Shown: positions 12,135-24,229, counted from the first letter of the stretch. The stretch is 64,000 nucleotides of DNA from Nilaparvata lugens (GCF_014356525.2 NC_052518.1:12726201-12790200), one strand, 5' to 3'. Numbers and translations: made by a program. Notes: a model not told the origin generated them from the sequence alone.

Positions 12135-12580
12135 TTCTAGCAGGTAACCCGTGCTTTTCACCGGGGAAAATTTTGTATTGTAAAATGCAATCTCCTTATG
12201 TCCAGGAAGCATGAAAAAATAGAATAATTATTTTGCTAAAATTACTTCGATGAACTTCATCGGAGTTAAAGAATCTGAGTAAGAGAAGAAATGAGTTAGA
12301 TTTGTCTCGAAACCACAACCTTTCATTCATGAGCTACGCGTGCTACCAATCACGCCACGAACTCTTTTAAAGAAAGCTCTGTTTGGTTGGCATAAACTTT
12401 GAACCACAAATTGAATATATTAGCTTCAATTATTAAATTAAAATGAATTGTTTGATAACAATGAAAATAAGCCCATATCCATCCTCGGTAAATTAAGATT
12501 CATTATGCAAAATTGCAAGTTAATCAGTTCAGTAGTTCAGACATGGTGATGCGTCGATTTTTGGGCCTTTCACAGAATAT
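12135..12580 (-). mobile_element. Interspersed repeat S1, copy with gcaggtaacccgtgctt head
   Basis: It starts agcaggtaacccgtgctttt and ends with the shared tail tgcaaaattgcaagttaatc...gttcagacatg. At 12305-12360, minus-strand tRNA-like A/B-box motifs (tggcgtgattggtagcacg and a ggtttcgag variant) are visible. The same head occurs at 24482 and the same tail at 63.4 kb. The head resembles 3' ends of RTE-type LINEs or their SINEs; this assignment is tentative. Confidence 0.5.
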
Positions 12581-12762
12581 TGTTGGGGAGATAGATAATA
12601 TTCTAGGAGATAGATATGTAGTGTATGGTAGATATACAGAATAAGTTAATAAAACAAAATAAAATCTTTCTAAAACTTTGAAAGTTTTTTAAAAATAAAG
12701 TGTGCTATAAGATTCTATTTTGTTTTATTAATTTAAAAGTAGCCCATGTCAATGAAGTGTTT

Positions 12763-13397
12763 AATACAGAGTAAGATATATATATGGGAACCCTTCAATA
12801 AATTGGAGACTGGGTTGTGGATATAATACTGTAACTTTCAGGATAAGTTATTAGTCAAATACTCTTCCTTTTGAAGTTCAACTGAAGTTCAATCCCTCAT
12901 AAGGGGGTGACTTAGGGGTTATAAATCGAATATTTTAAATGTAAACACCCATTGTGTGGTACATCATTTTAAAGGAATTTTTAAACAAAAAAGATAACAT
13001 CAATTGAAATGTTCTATGATAATTGTATCCAAAATGGCGGCTGATTGAAGTTTTAGTTTTTAAAGAAATAATTGATAAAGTTCAAACAGCCGCCATTTTG
13101 GATAAAAGTATCATAGAACATTTTTATTGGTATAATCTTTCTCGTTTTGAAAAGGCCTTCAAAATGATGTATCACACAATGGGTGTTTAGATTTAAAATA
13201 TTCGATTTACAACCCCTCATTTCCTTGAAACTAAAACTTAGAACTAAAAGTAACCCCTCTATGAGGTTTTGAAATTCAGTTGTGCGTCAAAAGGTAGAGT
13301 ATTTGGCCAATAACTTATCCTGAAAGTTACAGTATTATATCTACAACAGTCTTCAACTTATTGAAGGGTTCCCATACATATGACTCACTCTGTATTT
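12763..13397. mobile_element. Foldback element (~635 bp) with inverted ATGGCGGC motifs
   Basis: The ends aatacagagtaagatat...gggaacccttcaata and tattgaagggttccc...gactcactctgtatt are inverted, and the arms pair over about 250 bp (for example gtaactttcaggataagtta and its complement). Near the centre both arms carry tccaaaatggcggc (13029 and, inverted, about 13089). It is non-coding. Confidence 0.8.
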
Positions 13398-13424
13398 AGA
13401 GCAAGTGCGATTTAGTAACATTTT

Positions 13425-14337
13425 TACTTTCCTTGACCTATTACCATAGATAGGTAAGGAAAGTATTGCTTTCCAAAAAAAATAAGATACCCTTATATCA
13501 AGTTTTCTATACGTTTCAAGGTCCCCTGAGTCCAAAACAATTATTTTTGGTTGTTGGTCTGTGTGTGTATGTCTGTGAACACGATAACTCCATTCCTAAT
13601 TAACCGATTGACTTGAAATTTTAAACTTAGGGTCCTTATACCATGAGGATTCGACATTAAGAAATATACCATGAGGATTCGACATTAAGAAATTCAATAA
13701 AATTCAATTCATAATGGCGGAAAATGATTAAAAATCATGTTTTTCACGATTTTCTCGAAAACGGCTCTAACGATTTCCTTCTAATTCATACTCTGGATAG
13801 CTATTTACTGTATAAACCCTATCAACTGACACAAGTCTCATTTCTGGGAAAATTGCTGGAGCTCCGTAATATTCTTGAGAAAAATGGATTTTGTCAAATT
13901 TCTATCACGATTTTCTCAAAAATGACTTGACCGATTCTTTACAAATTCATGCAATGTAGGCCTATAGTTATTTATCAGCTCTTTCAACTGGCATGAGTCT
14001 CCTTCCTGGGAAACTAATGGGGGGTCCACCCCATCCTTGAGAAATGGACTTTGTAACCTCCTTCTCGTTCATGAGGTAGGTAGGTAGAGCAGTTTTTTCA
14101 AAACAACACATAGTCGAAATATTTTACCTGTAGAACAGCTGTTTTGATGACTTTTAAAAAATAATTAAATTTCACAATTTACACAAGGGAAAATGTACTC
14201 TGAAAACGATATACAATAGTTTTATATATGTAGTCGCCAATCGTCATTAAGTTATTCCCCTACATTATTCTCGTTTACGAATGAGGCATACAGTTCAATG
14301 AGCAAGGAAAGTTGTGTGAGTGTACCACACCAGATTT
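13425..14337. mobile_element. Interspersed repeat with ctttcctt/aaggaaag ends
   Basis: It begins actttccttgacctattacc, with an internal inverted aggtaaggaaagtattgctt, and ends gagcaaggaaagttgtgtga. A 32-bp direct duplication (accatgaggattcgacatta) lies at about 13638-13694. It has no intact coding capacity. I associate this family with planthopper genomes from memory. Confidence 0.5.
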
Positions 14338-16519
14338 TTTATATGATTCAATTCAATTCATTTTATTATTTGTCACAGGCTAAACAATAGTAAGCATTGA
14401 CAATAGTCATGCACATTAAAAACATTAAAATTTAAACATTTATATACATAGTTAGACAAGATAAATTTTTAAAATAGTGAAAATATAATATTCAAAAACC
14501 TATTAATTAATATTTCAAATTCAAATGAATATGTCAGCTCATACTTATATAGAAACAGTCATTAATAAATGACTAATAAATGAATAATGAATTTATTGCC
14601 AAATAAAATAAATTACAATAATTACAAAATTAAAATACAATAGTTTTTGGCGTGACTGGAAAAAAGCCTTGAGCTCCAGCCATGAGTTATAAAAATAAGA
14701 AATATATTTTTTAATCTAATAACAGCAGTACAAATTAAAATATTCTGTTGATGGATGATAATCTATGGATGTTGAATTTCATCAATAATCCAAGTAAAAA
14801 AAATGTACTTGTTAAACAAAATATAAATGTACAGAAAAATAATTAAATTATTAATTAAAACAGTTTATCTCAATACAAACTTAAAATTGATCCCTATGAT
14901 ATTGATAGGTACTTTTTCTGATTAAACAGAATTTCATTATAAAGTATCACATTGTATCAAAAGTATAAAGTGAAATAGGTGTAATATAAGTGTTGAAAGT
15001 TTACTTTTCTAGCTTCTTTGTTAGCCCAAAAATTGTATAGTTGAGGAAAGGAGTGTATGGATGTTTTCAAAGATCACACATAGATCACATAATTATTTAA
15101 TCTCACCTGTCTCATAAACCAACGTGCAAGAACTCAGAACGTATTCATATTCATGAATTGAGATAAGGTATTATTTTTACAGCAGTGAACATTGGGTGTT
15201 AGGCTAATTACTGCTACTAATTACTTTCCCTTGGTTTAAAATTAATTCATCCTCACCAAAAAATATATAAGGTTTTGTTTATTTTAAGGTGCTATATTTT
15301 CCCAATCTAGACGCATGCAAATCATCGCATCTCGCATACAAACTTCTTAACTTTTCCTCCAAATTACTTATTTTATGAGAGATTGATTATTGATATTTAT
15401 ATTCATTAAACAAATCCACGATATACTTAAATTAACCAACTCCGCTTTAACACTAGATCAAATCAAATATTTATTTGTCCAAGAATTATAAAAATGGCAA
15501 ATATTGTGATAATAATAAAGAAAAATATTTCAATATAAAATAGAATACGATTGAAGATTGAATGAAAAAATTAAATAGTCCTTTAGTCTACAGTAAATTT
15601 AACTGTGACCAATATACCGGTATGTATGTACAATTGAAAAAGAATCTATTCAGTCTTATAGGAATATACTTTATTTATATATTGTTTTACTTTCGAATAA
15701 CTCGCCTTAAAAAAGTAACAGCAAATGTATTTTTTCGTTCTTCCTCAAAGTGAGGTGAATAAATTTGAATTTACTCAATTGGAAACCATGGGTTGTTCTG
15801 TTACAAAAAAGCTGACGACCATAAATTTAATATCAACATATCATGAACCTATAAAACTTACAAGCAACAGATAAAATTCATTTGCTAGTGACTCATTGAT
15901 GATAGATGGACTATTACCGTACTTGAATTTGTTCAGAAAATTGATTTGTTCATTTTGTATGTGAGATTCATTATTACCATGTTTTTGACGGAATTTCACA
16001 ATCTATTCATGATAGAAATCCATTATGAACCAATATGAATATTGAGTAGCTAATATTTCGCTCTCAACTGCTAACTCAAGTGGAGTTGAGCTTATAACTC
16101 CGACAAATAGTATTTTTTCAAGTAAAGAAACGTTTTTATTTGTTTTTAAGTGCATTTAATAATTATCTCAAAATACTGGCCATAGTGAGAATTTAATTTT
16201 AAAAGCCGATTGAGAAGGATGTTCATGCCTGTAGAAGCTTAAAGTTCATTGCTTCTAAATTAATAATTAATTCTGATCGTTCAAATTAGCATGGGAACAA
16301 TAGACGTACTTCGCATAGTGGATAATCGACCTGTTAGTGAGTCACGGTGGCTCAGCACTTCGATTAATCAAACTTCAATTGAATACACTATCAGAAATTA
16401 AACTTTGACAAAAATCTATTCATTTCCATGCAACATCGGTTTTTACCAATTTTTACATTAATTGTTTGATGTTGTATATTGAGTGTGATTATTGTGATCT
16501 GTTCAGTGATCCCCAATCG
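14338..16519. other. AT-rich intron 1 DNA with LINE/SINE-tail-like pieces
   Basis: Several A/T-rich tails (ttcaattcattttattattt at 14348, aatgaatttattgccaaata at 14586, atcaaatatttatttgtcca at 15463) resemble 3' ends of old retroposons. I see no coding exon or structured RNA. Confidence 0.3.
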
Positions 16520-17103
16520 TTATTTTTAGGCTATTAGCAATTGTAATAAGAAAACAAAGATATTGTCAAATTTCACTAAAAATCTTGACAATATCTTTGT
16601 TTTCTTATTATGGAGAGATTTCACAACATCACCATCGATTCTACTAATTTTATTATTAGCAAATGCATTCATCAAATTATCACTGTTCATACTCATCAAT
16701 GTATATAAAAAAATTAGATGGGCGAACAATTTCAAATCCAAGCAATATCTCTTACCGAATTTGAAATGTCCCATAAATTTAAACTTCAGACGCCCATATC
16801 TCAAAAAATATAGGAAAAAATGTTATTTTTTAAGAAAACGTTTCAATTCTAATAGTTTGATTATATACTGATCGAAAAACTTTAAAAAATATCATCAGTA
16901 AAAAGTCTTTTCAGCCTTTAATAAAATTAGTAGAATTGATGGTATTATTATTATTATTAAATTAGTAGAATTTGACAATATCTTTGTTTTCTTATTATGT
17001 GAAACCATGGTTCTGTTTTAAAGTTTTTAATAAATTTTTAGTGAAATTTGACAATATCTTTGTTTTCTTATTATTCTTTTCAGCCTGTTACACAGCCTTA
17101 ATT
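16520..17103. mobile_element. Diverged copy of the TTAA-flanked MITE family P1, with a nested palindrome
   Basis: The palindrome at 16540-16612 is gaaaacaaagatattgtcaa against ttgacaatatctttgttttc; two more direct copies of the right arm lie at about 16975 and 17047. The interior shares gcccatatctcaaaaa with 20.9 and 23.3 kb, and the right end shares cacagccttaatta. Short open frames on both strands here are products of the palindrome. Confidence 0.55.
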
Positions 17104-17425
17104 ACGCCACATGATGCTATTACTTCGTATTTTCATTTACGTTTCTAATTTATCCAACTGTCTAGTAACTTAAGCACCACTCTAAATGCAATTTTTAAAA
17201 CTTCATGTCATGGACCAGACAATTGTTTTCAGAAAAGTTTAATTGTTAACTGTTTCTCAATTCAAGTACTATCCATACACAATACATAAACTTGTGTCGC
17301 AGTTCGCAGTATCACTGAATAGCGACATTAAGTCTCAAAGAAAGTGGCTGTTGATGTCATCAAACTCCAATCCAGACCACTTGAAGATGCTCTTATGCAA
17401 TCAGCTTTGAAATTCATTGCAAGCG

Positions 17426-17692
17426 GCTTTATTCAAAGAATGGTTGTGAAGTCTTCTTCCTCTTCTTCATAGTTGTGTATATTTTTGCAGTATCAAGTAT
17501 GTTATTTTTTCCATTGACGAAGTCCATGCATTAATTGTGTTGACAAAAAGAGAATCCTCGAAGAATAATTTTCGAGGATTCGAGTATGGACTTCGTCCAT
17601 TGAAAAAAAATACTTGAAACTGTGAAAATATAAACAACTATGGAGGAGAAGAAGACTTCAAAAACAGACACCACCATTCTTTGAATATACAA
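17426..17692. mobile_element. Foldback element
   Basis: The arms attcaaagaatggttgtgaa...gacgaagtccatgca and tggacttcgtccattgaaaa...ccattctttgaat are inverted, and an inner hairpin (gaatcctcgaa/ttcgaggattc) fills the centre. Confidence 0.65.
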
Positions 17693-17850
17693 GCTCTGAA
17701 CTATAAACAAAGGGGAAGAAGAGAACTAGGAAATGTTTTAAGATTACTAACATAGGCTACAGAAAAATCTTCCATATTCCCAGATCTTCTCATGCATGTA
17801 AAGGCAGACATGTTTGTATTGTGGATGGTACTTGATTGTGTCGTTACATT

Positions 17851-19091
17851 CAGGCGCGGATCCACTTTCCAAATAGTGGTGTTTGAAAAATTTACAGTTA
17901 CTTGAGTCCAGTCAATATAGACATAATAAAGGGGGTGTGCTTGCATTTTATATTGTAGTTCTGATTTTTCAATATATTGTTTGGATACAATATATATATA
18001 AGAAGTCCACAACCGATTTCTTCATAAAAATTTCCTTTTCATGCAAATTCCCATATACGATGGACCAAAAACATCGTATTTTCGGTTAGTTTTCCAGTTT
18101 TCAGTTATTTCCACCAAATCTTGTAATCGGACACAAAAATTCGTTTTCGTCTTTTCTTAGATCATAAAATTCTTAATAAAGATTTCTCCCTTGTCATCAC
18201 ATTTAGATTTCGCACCATGATATAAGTTCATTAGATCATGTTCTATGAGAATCACCCGTTAGATGCTCTTAATAATTCACTGAATTAAGAGCATCCAACA
18301 GGTGGTTCTCATAGAACATGATCTAATGAACCTATATCATGGTGCCAAATCTGAATGTGATGACAATGAGTTGCTAATGATGATTGAAGCTAAAACTGGG
18401 TGTTTTCCACAATACAAGGATCATTGTTGTCAGGTTTACCTGGAAATCTATATGAGATAGAGCGCTCTACCTGTAGACCACAGAATTACGCTCAGAGGAA
18501 TCTTGAATTATACATTTGAATGGTAACAATCGGAAAATATTGTACATTAAAAACTAAAATTCATCAAAATTGATTTTTTCTTTTAATTTCAATTATTGTT
18601 TTTCAATTATAACTCAGTACTCATTGAAGATAGGAAGCTCCGAATGATATTATTTTATTGGAATTTCATAATCTAAATGAAAGGCGGGAGCAAATTTTTC
18701 TGATCGTACAGGATTTGGCGGAAATAACTGAAAACTGGACCGAAAATAAAAGGTTTTTGGGCCACTCAGTATCAAGCACAAGGAAATTTTTCATGAAATA
18801 CTTGGTTCTAGACTTCTCTTATGTATCCAAACAATATATCAAAAAATCAGAACTACAATATAAATTGCAAGCATATTATGGTGACTGGACTACTACTGTA
18901 GTTGCAGAAATAATGACCTTGGCATTTGAATGAACAAATTCAAAAATCTAATTATTTTCAACAAATAAAGCTCTCAAATGCTGTTTTCGACTAAAAACTT
19001 GAAAAAAAAATTCCTGGTGGGGGAGTTGAACGGGGGGGGGTTCCCCTGGACGACCACCCCCCGTCAGGTCAGGGTCCTGGATCCGCGCCTG
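17851..19091. mobile_element. Non-autonomous hAT-like element with 8-bp target duplication
   Basis: The termini are caggcgcggatcca and its complement tggatccgcgcctg. The flanks carry the same 8 bases, gttacatt (17843-17850 and 19092-19099), a typical hAT target duplication. The 1241-bp interior is largely palindromic: arms at about 17885-18130 pair with 18690-18915, and an inner hairpin at 18195-18370 includes tagatcatgttctatgagaa. No intact transposase is present. It lies in Lnk intron 1, 75 bp before exon 2. Confidence 0.88.
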
Positions 19092-19166
19092 GTTACATTT
19101 ATACTCATTTGTTAACACTAAATTAGCTGACAAAGTTATTTGACTGTCCTTTTTCTTCATTTGCAG

Positions 19167-19268
19167 GCTGATAAACCAAAGAGTGGAGTTTTCTGTTTCC
19201 TAATAACTGAGGCGAGAGAGACAACCGCACTAGAGATGCCCGATCACGAAAATACGTTCGTGTTGAAG
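19167..19268 (+). CDS. Lnk: Lnk exon 2: central PH-domain strands
   Basis: 34 codons, phase 0 at both ends, acceptor tcatttgcag and donor ttgaag|gtacga. It reads ADKPKSGVFCFLITEARETT and ends with MPDHENTFVLK, which continues the PH domain of exon 1 and matches the SH2B family pattern (EMPD..N.FVLK). A diverged copy of this exon is present at 50963-51076. Confidence 0.95.
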
Positions 19269-19986
19269 GTACGATAAAATTATTATCACTTGGAGTACTT
19301 CAATTATTCTATATAATCACTTTGAATTATTCCACTCTGTCTCGGGACATCAATGAAATGTATTGTAATTATTGATAATGATCACAGTGTATAGTGTAGA
19401 AATGAAGATTCAATTGATTCTCCACTAGTTTCACGTGGAAAATGTTTGGTTCTTCTATTTGACTAATAAATTGAGGGATTTATATATTAATGATGCTTTA
19501 TTGAATTAGTGTACCAGTTTACATTTCTCAAGTAAATCATCAGAACTTTAGTTCATTATTGTTGTTAAATGTGAATTCATTTCTTCCATTACAATTATTC
19601 AGACGTTGCATGACTTTACAACAAAATACAGCGGAGAGTTGGATATGATATTACTTCGTTTTTATCGCATTTGAATTCGCTATTTTTGCGAAATAGACTT
19701 TATATCAGTAGAGTGGAATCCAATTTTCTATTCCAAGTAATATAACACTTATGAAATTTACAGCTTGTAATCGTAAATAGTTTAATACAATAACTAAGGC
19801 TGGTAGTCTGTATCATAAAATGAGAAGCTGTTATTTGTTTCCATATCTAACTTCGAGAGATTACAGTGTGTACTGATTATTCAACTGATGATTTGTTATG
19901 TACTTGTAGAACAGATGAATTGCAAATATTTGTCGACTGCTACTACAGCTATTCGAGAAGATAATCTGTGAATTCTATTTTCTCAG

Positions 19987-20114
19987 GCTGAAAATAATAC
20001 GGAATATGTAATAGAGGCTCACGACACGTATGATATGAGATCATGGTTGGCAACTGTGAAATACTGCATGAGATCAACACATCAAACACTGCATCAAGAT
20101 AATGCCGATACGAG
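19987..20114 (+). CDS. Lnk: Lnk exon 3: PH-domain C-terminal helix
   Basis: 42 codons plus two bases, with the acceptor ttttctcag and the donor cgag|gtatgc. It encodes AENNTEYVIEAHDTYDMRSW and then LATVKYCMRSTHQ. The W of MRSWLATVKYC is the invariant PH-domain tryptophan in the C-terminal helix. The split Arg codon (AG|G) is completed by exon 4, which fixes that exon's start. Confidence 0.95.
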
Positions 20115-20493
20115 GTATGCAATGTGAATGCAAATATGCACTATTTGCAACAATATTGTGATCACTCTGTAAGTTTCATTGGGGAATTGTCTAGAATGCA
20201 TAAGTCTTGTCACGTGTCTATCTCAAAACATGATTCAGCATGGCAGAAGAGCATCTAGAGTTCATGTTCATTACACTATCTATCTCAGATCAAATCATAT
20301 CAAATTTTATTGCCTCAAAATATTACACAAAACAAATACACATATTATATTGAAAAATCACTTGAAAGTAAATAATACATCATTTCTTAAAATTAATTAT
20401 TGGTGTTACCAGCAAAACCTTATTGGTTTGTGTACTGGCGACGAGTAACACAGTACTTAAAAAATTAGAAACATCTCTCATAAAGCTATTTAA

Positions 20494-21113
20494 GGCTGTG
20501 CAAAGACTAAAAATAAACTTTCTACTGGTGATATTTTGCGAAGTTTTTCGTTTTGTATATCATCAAGCTATCAAAATAAAAAGTTTTTTTAGGAAAACAT
20601 TTTTTTCCGATCATTACTTTTTGAGATATGAGCGCCTAAAGTTTAAACTTTTGGGACAGAACATTTCAAATTCGGTAAGAGGTTAATCAATGAGATTTAG
20701 ACGATTGATTCTTTATGGTATTGTTGATCTAGTAAAACTAAAATTTTCTGAAAATATCAAAAGTTATCCAATTAACTAAAAATTACCAAAAATAACTTTG
20801 AGTTATTTTTGGCAAATTTAATAACTTCATTAAAAATTGATATTTTCAGAAAATTTTTGTTCTAAAACATCAACAATACCATGAAGAATCAATCCTCTAA
20901 ATCTTATGGATTCATCTCTTACCGAATTTTAAATGTTCTGTCCCGAAAATTTAAACTGTAGGCGCTCATATCTCAAAAAGTAATGACCGGAAAAAAATGT
21001 TTTCCTGATAAACTTTTCCATTTTGATAGTTTGATGATATACAAATCGAAAAACTTTGAAAAAAATCACCAATAGAAAGTTTATTTTTAGCCTTTGTACA
21101 GCCTTAATTTATT
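20494..21113. mobile_element. MITE P1, copy 1, flanked by TTAA
   Basis: The ends ggctgtgcaaagactaaaaa and its near-complement tttttagcctttgtacagcc are flanked on both sides by TTAA (20490-20493 and 21114-21117), the piggyBac-type target. Long inverted arms (for example gatatgagcgcctaaagttt against aaactgtaggcgctcatatc) make the interior a palindrome. Open frames inside are not genes. Confidence 0.8.
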
Positions 21114-21334
21114 AGTTGAACGATCCCATGTTTGAAATAATTCTCTTTGGATTGTTCAATAGAATATTATATTAATAATACGAATATTTTCTTTGCTATA
21201 TAATATGTATGTTATAAGGAGTAGGGTGTATTGAGGGTTCGATATTGTATATAACAATACTTGTATTATGTTGAATACAACAAATATTTTTTTGAATTAT
21301 TTTTTTTTTTTGCAATAAAAAATTCATAAATTAA

Positions 21335-22773
21335 GGGTACAAACACACTGAAGGCGGAGCATGGCGTTGAGGATCGTCGTGAACAATATCATGTTTAGTA
21401 ATAAGATGCAACACACTGGAAGTGTCTACTCACGGAGCGGCACAATGCGAGTGCCAGTCTGGTCTACTCTTCTAGGCCCTTGACCCTTGACGCTCAGACG
21501 CTTCCTGTGTGTATGAACGCTCTGACCACGATACGCCACTACGGCGGAGCGGAGTGTGGCGTTTAGGAGCGTCGTGAACAATATCATGTTAGGTAAAACA
21601 CACTGGAAGCGTCTACTCGCAGAGCGGAGCGGAGCGTGGCGTCAAACTTTGGAACAAGCTGGTTTTTTTTAGAGCGTCTACAAGCGGAGCGTCAAAGTGC
21701 CCTACTAATGTACATACTAATGGTATACTCTAATAATTCATTTATTCTACTACATTTTCCCACCATCTAGTACACTAGTATATTTTAATGTTTGCCCAAA
21801 TTCCCCTGTAATGTGTATTATTTGATTATTCAAAAGAGAAAACTCATCTATTGCACTTTGAAATCAAAAGTAAGGCTATTATAATCCATTTTATTCATAT
21901 TTATATGAAATATGGTTACCTTAGTGTTATTACAAGTCTTTCTTCAGCAGATACTGGATTCTTATTTAACGAAAATCCTAAATAAATGCTGCAAATCACC
22001 CCGAAGACCTCTGCAGACATTGACAACAGGGCTAACAGCTAGATGGAAATTCGATGAGAACTACTATCCAAATATTAGTTACCAGCCCGGGAATCGAACC
22101 CGGTACCTTCCAATTGCTAGTCAGGAATGCTTACTCTTACACCAAACTGACAATCTCTGGATAGCAGTTTGGTGAGATTGTCAGTTTGGTGTAAGGGTAA
22201 GCATTCCTGACTAGCAATTGGGAGGTACCGGGTTCGATTCCCGGGCTGGTAACTAATATTTGGATAGTAGTTCTCATCGAATTTCCATCTAACTGTTAGC
22301 CCTGTTGTCAATGTCTGCAGTAGCAGAGGTCTCGGGGTGATTTGCAGCATTTATTTAGGATTTTCGTTAAATAATAATTATATATTAATTAGCATTTGAA
22401 TAAATGCATTCTCTATTTAATTTCATCTGATACTGGATTCCTCCAATTGGTGACTTGTTTTTCCAAATCAGGCTTCACTCTCGTCAAAAGGTTGAAGTTG
22501 CATGTACTAAAAAAATCGGGACATGCTTTCTTAACACATTAAACAGATGGTGATTATATTCACCAAATAGTCGAATATCTAAGTTAATTTTATTTACCCA
22601 CTCTGTCGTAGTAGGCTTAGCTAATATCCAATACTTTAAGTAATTATTCTCACAAAGTAATGTCCGTGCAAACAGACAACGTCATTTTCTAGGTGTTTGA
22701 CGCTCTGGTGCTTCCTGTGTGTATCATGAACGCTTTGACCACGCTCCGCTCCTCCTTCAGTGTGTTTGTACCC
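21335..22773. mobile_element. PIF/Harbinger-like non-autonomous element flanked by TAA
   Basis: The terminal inverted repeats begin gggtacaaacacactgaagg and the flanks are TAA on both sides (21332-21334 and 22774-22776), the usual 3-bp target of this superfamily. Sub-terminal GC-rich repeats (gcggagcg, gcgtctactcgcagagcgg) are present. No transposase is visible. A pair of SINEs in inverted orientation is nested inside (21962-22375). Confidence 0.78.
21962..22375. mobile_element. Two tRNA-derived SINEs head to head
   Basis: The right arm (+, from about 22180) has an A-box-like tggtgtaagggtaagc and a B-box gggttcgattcccgg followed by a tRNA-like 3' end; the left arm is its inverted copy with cccgggaatcgaacccgg. 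Both arms end in the same tail (taggattttcgttaaata). The cloverleaf does not pair well in the anticodon or acceptor stems, so this is not a functional tRNA gene. Two mirrored open frames arise from the arms. Confidence 0.75.
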
Positions 22774-22899
22774 TAAATGATACAGATTTTTTTTGTTTCC
22801 GTTAACGGTATTTAGGGTAAAACTACAATCAGACACTGATCAAATATAGAAATTTTGAAGTATTTCTTTTGAAAATTATGACCGAGTTGGCACATTTAA

Positions 22900-23480
22900 G
22901 GCTGTGCAAAGGCTAAAAATAAACTTTTCACTGGTGATATTTTTCAGAGTTTTTCGATTATATTTGCAAGCTATCAAAATGAAAAAAGTTTTCTCAGGAA
23001 ATTTTTTTTCCGATCATTACTTTTTGAGGTATACTAATTCGGTAAGAGATGAATTCATGAGATTTAGAGGATAAATTCTTCATGGTATTATTGATTGAAT
23101 AAAACAAAAAGTTTTCGAAGATATCGATTATGAGAAAGTTATTCAATTTACTAAAAATGACCAAAAATATCTTTTACTTGAGTTATTTTTGGTAATTTGA
23201 ATAACTTTCTCAAAAATTGATATTTTCAAAAACTTTTTGTTTTATTCAATCAACAATACCATGAAGAATTTATCCTCTAAATCTCATAGATTTATATCTT
23301 AAATTTGAAATGTTCTGTCCCGAAAATTTAAACTTTAGGCGCTCATATCTCAAAAAGTAATTATAGATAAAAATGTTTTCCTGAGAAAATTTTTTATTTT
23401 TGATAGCTTGATGATATACGAATCGAAAAACTTTGAAAAATTTAAACAGTAGAAAGTTTATTTTTAGCCTTTGCACAGCC
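22900..23480. mobile_element. MITE P1, copy 2, flanked by TTAA, next to exon 4
   Basis: The ends ggctgtgcaaaggctaaaaa and tttttagcctttgcacagcc are flanked by TTAA (22896-22899 and 23481-23484). The interior arms match copy 1. Its right end is 35 bp from the first base of Lnk exon 4, so it abuts the splice-acceptor region. Confidence 0.83.
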
Positions 23481-23515
23481 TTAACTGCAAGAGAAATATA
23501 TGTGTGTTTCATCAG

Positions 23516-23703
23516 GAGTCTTCTTGGAACGGTGAGCGAAGGTTCGGAGAGGTTGAGAGGAGCTTCGAAGAGTGAGATGGAAGGTGGCGAGCATCCGCCT
23601 GAACTTCCACCTCGGCTGCTACCAGGATCGATCAGTCGCGCTGATCGATTGTCGAGTAACAGCAACTTTGAATTGTGTTCATCGCACACCGACATTGAGC
23701 AGT
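23516..23703 (+). CDS. Lnk: Lnk exon 4: PH-SH2 linker
   Basis: One base plus 62 codons plus one base. The acceptor is gtgtttcatcag and the donor is gagcagt|gtaagt. It reads SLLGTVSEGSERLRG and later GGEHPPELPPRLLPG, an acidic to proline-rich linker with a PELPPRLLP stretch that fits an SH3-ligand type, as found between PH and SH2 in SH2B proteins. It has clearly higher GC than its flanks. The terminal T joins TG of exon 5 to make Leu. Confidence 0.92.
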
Positions 23704-23796
23704 GTAAGTACTTTCATTTCAATCTACTTGTTACGGCTCTGAGCATGAAATGGAAGTTAATAAAACTCACTGTTTTTCTATGTGTTTCACTCGACT

Positions 23797-23945
23797 TGCA
23801 GTCAAATTTTTAAGTAAATAATCAAAATCTTTTACTTACTGACTGTAGTACTTTCGACCGTCTCGCGATCATTTTCAACATTTTGAGTACTACAGTCAAA
23901 GTAAAAGATTTTGAGTATTTACTTGACTATTTGACTGCATGTCGT
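23797..23945. repeat. Foldback repeat in intron 4
   Basis: Inverted arms: gacttgcagtcaaat...cttttacttactgactgtagtact against agtactacagtcaaagtaaaag...atttgactgcatgtc, with a ~35-bp centre. The short open frame that follows is a by-product. Confidence 0.6.
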
Positions 23946-24229
23946 GTGGAATACATAGAAAAAAAGTGTGTTAATACATCGCATCTTGGAATGGATCAAG
24001 ACACTATCACCTTTAATAAAACGCTTATTCCATTTATTCATGAACACAACAGGTTACCCATTATTTGTCACTTATTAAATAAATAAAACAATTCCATTAA
24101 TAGGTTTTTATAGAGAAAAACATTATTAAAAAGTATTGCAATTACAAAATAAGTTAAATATTGAGAAAATTTCACTAGAGCTTTGACTGTAAAAAAAGCC
24201 AGTTACACACACGTCGATTTTTGAAATTT

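Noticed and set aside
22180..22255. Possible tRNA gene
   Set aside because: A and B boxes are good but the acceptor and anticodon stems do not pair and the copy is inverted-duplicated. It is a SINE.
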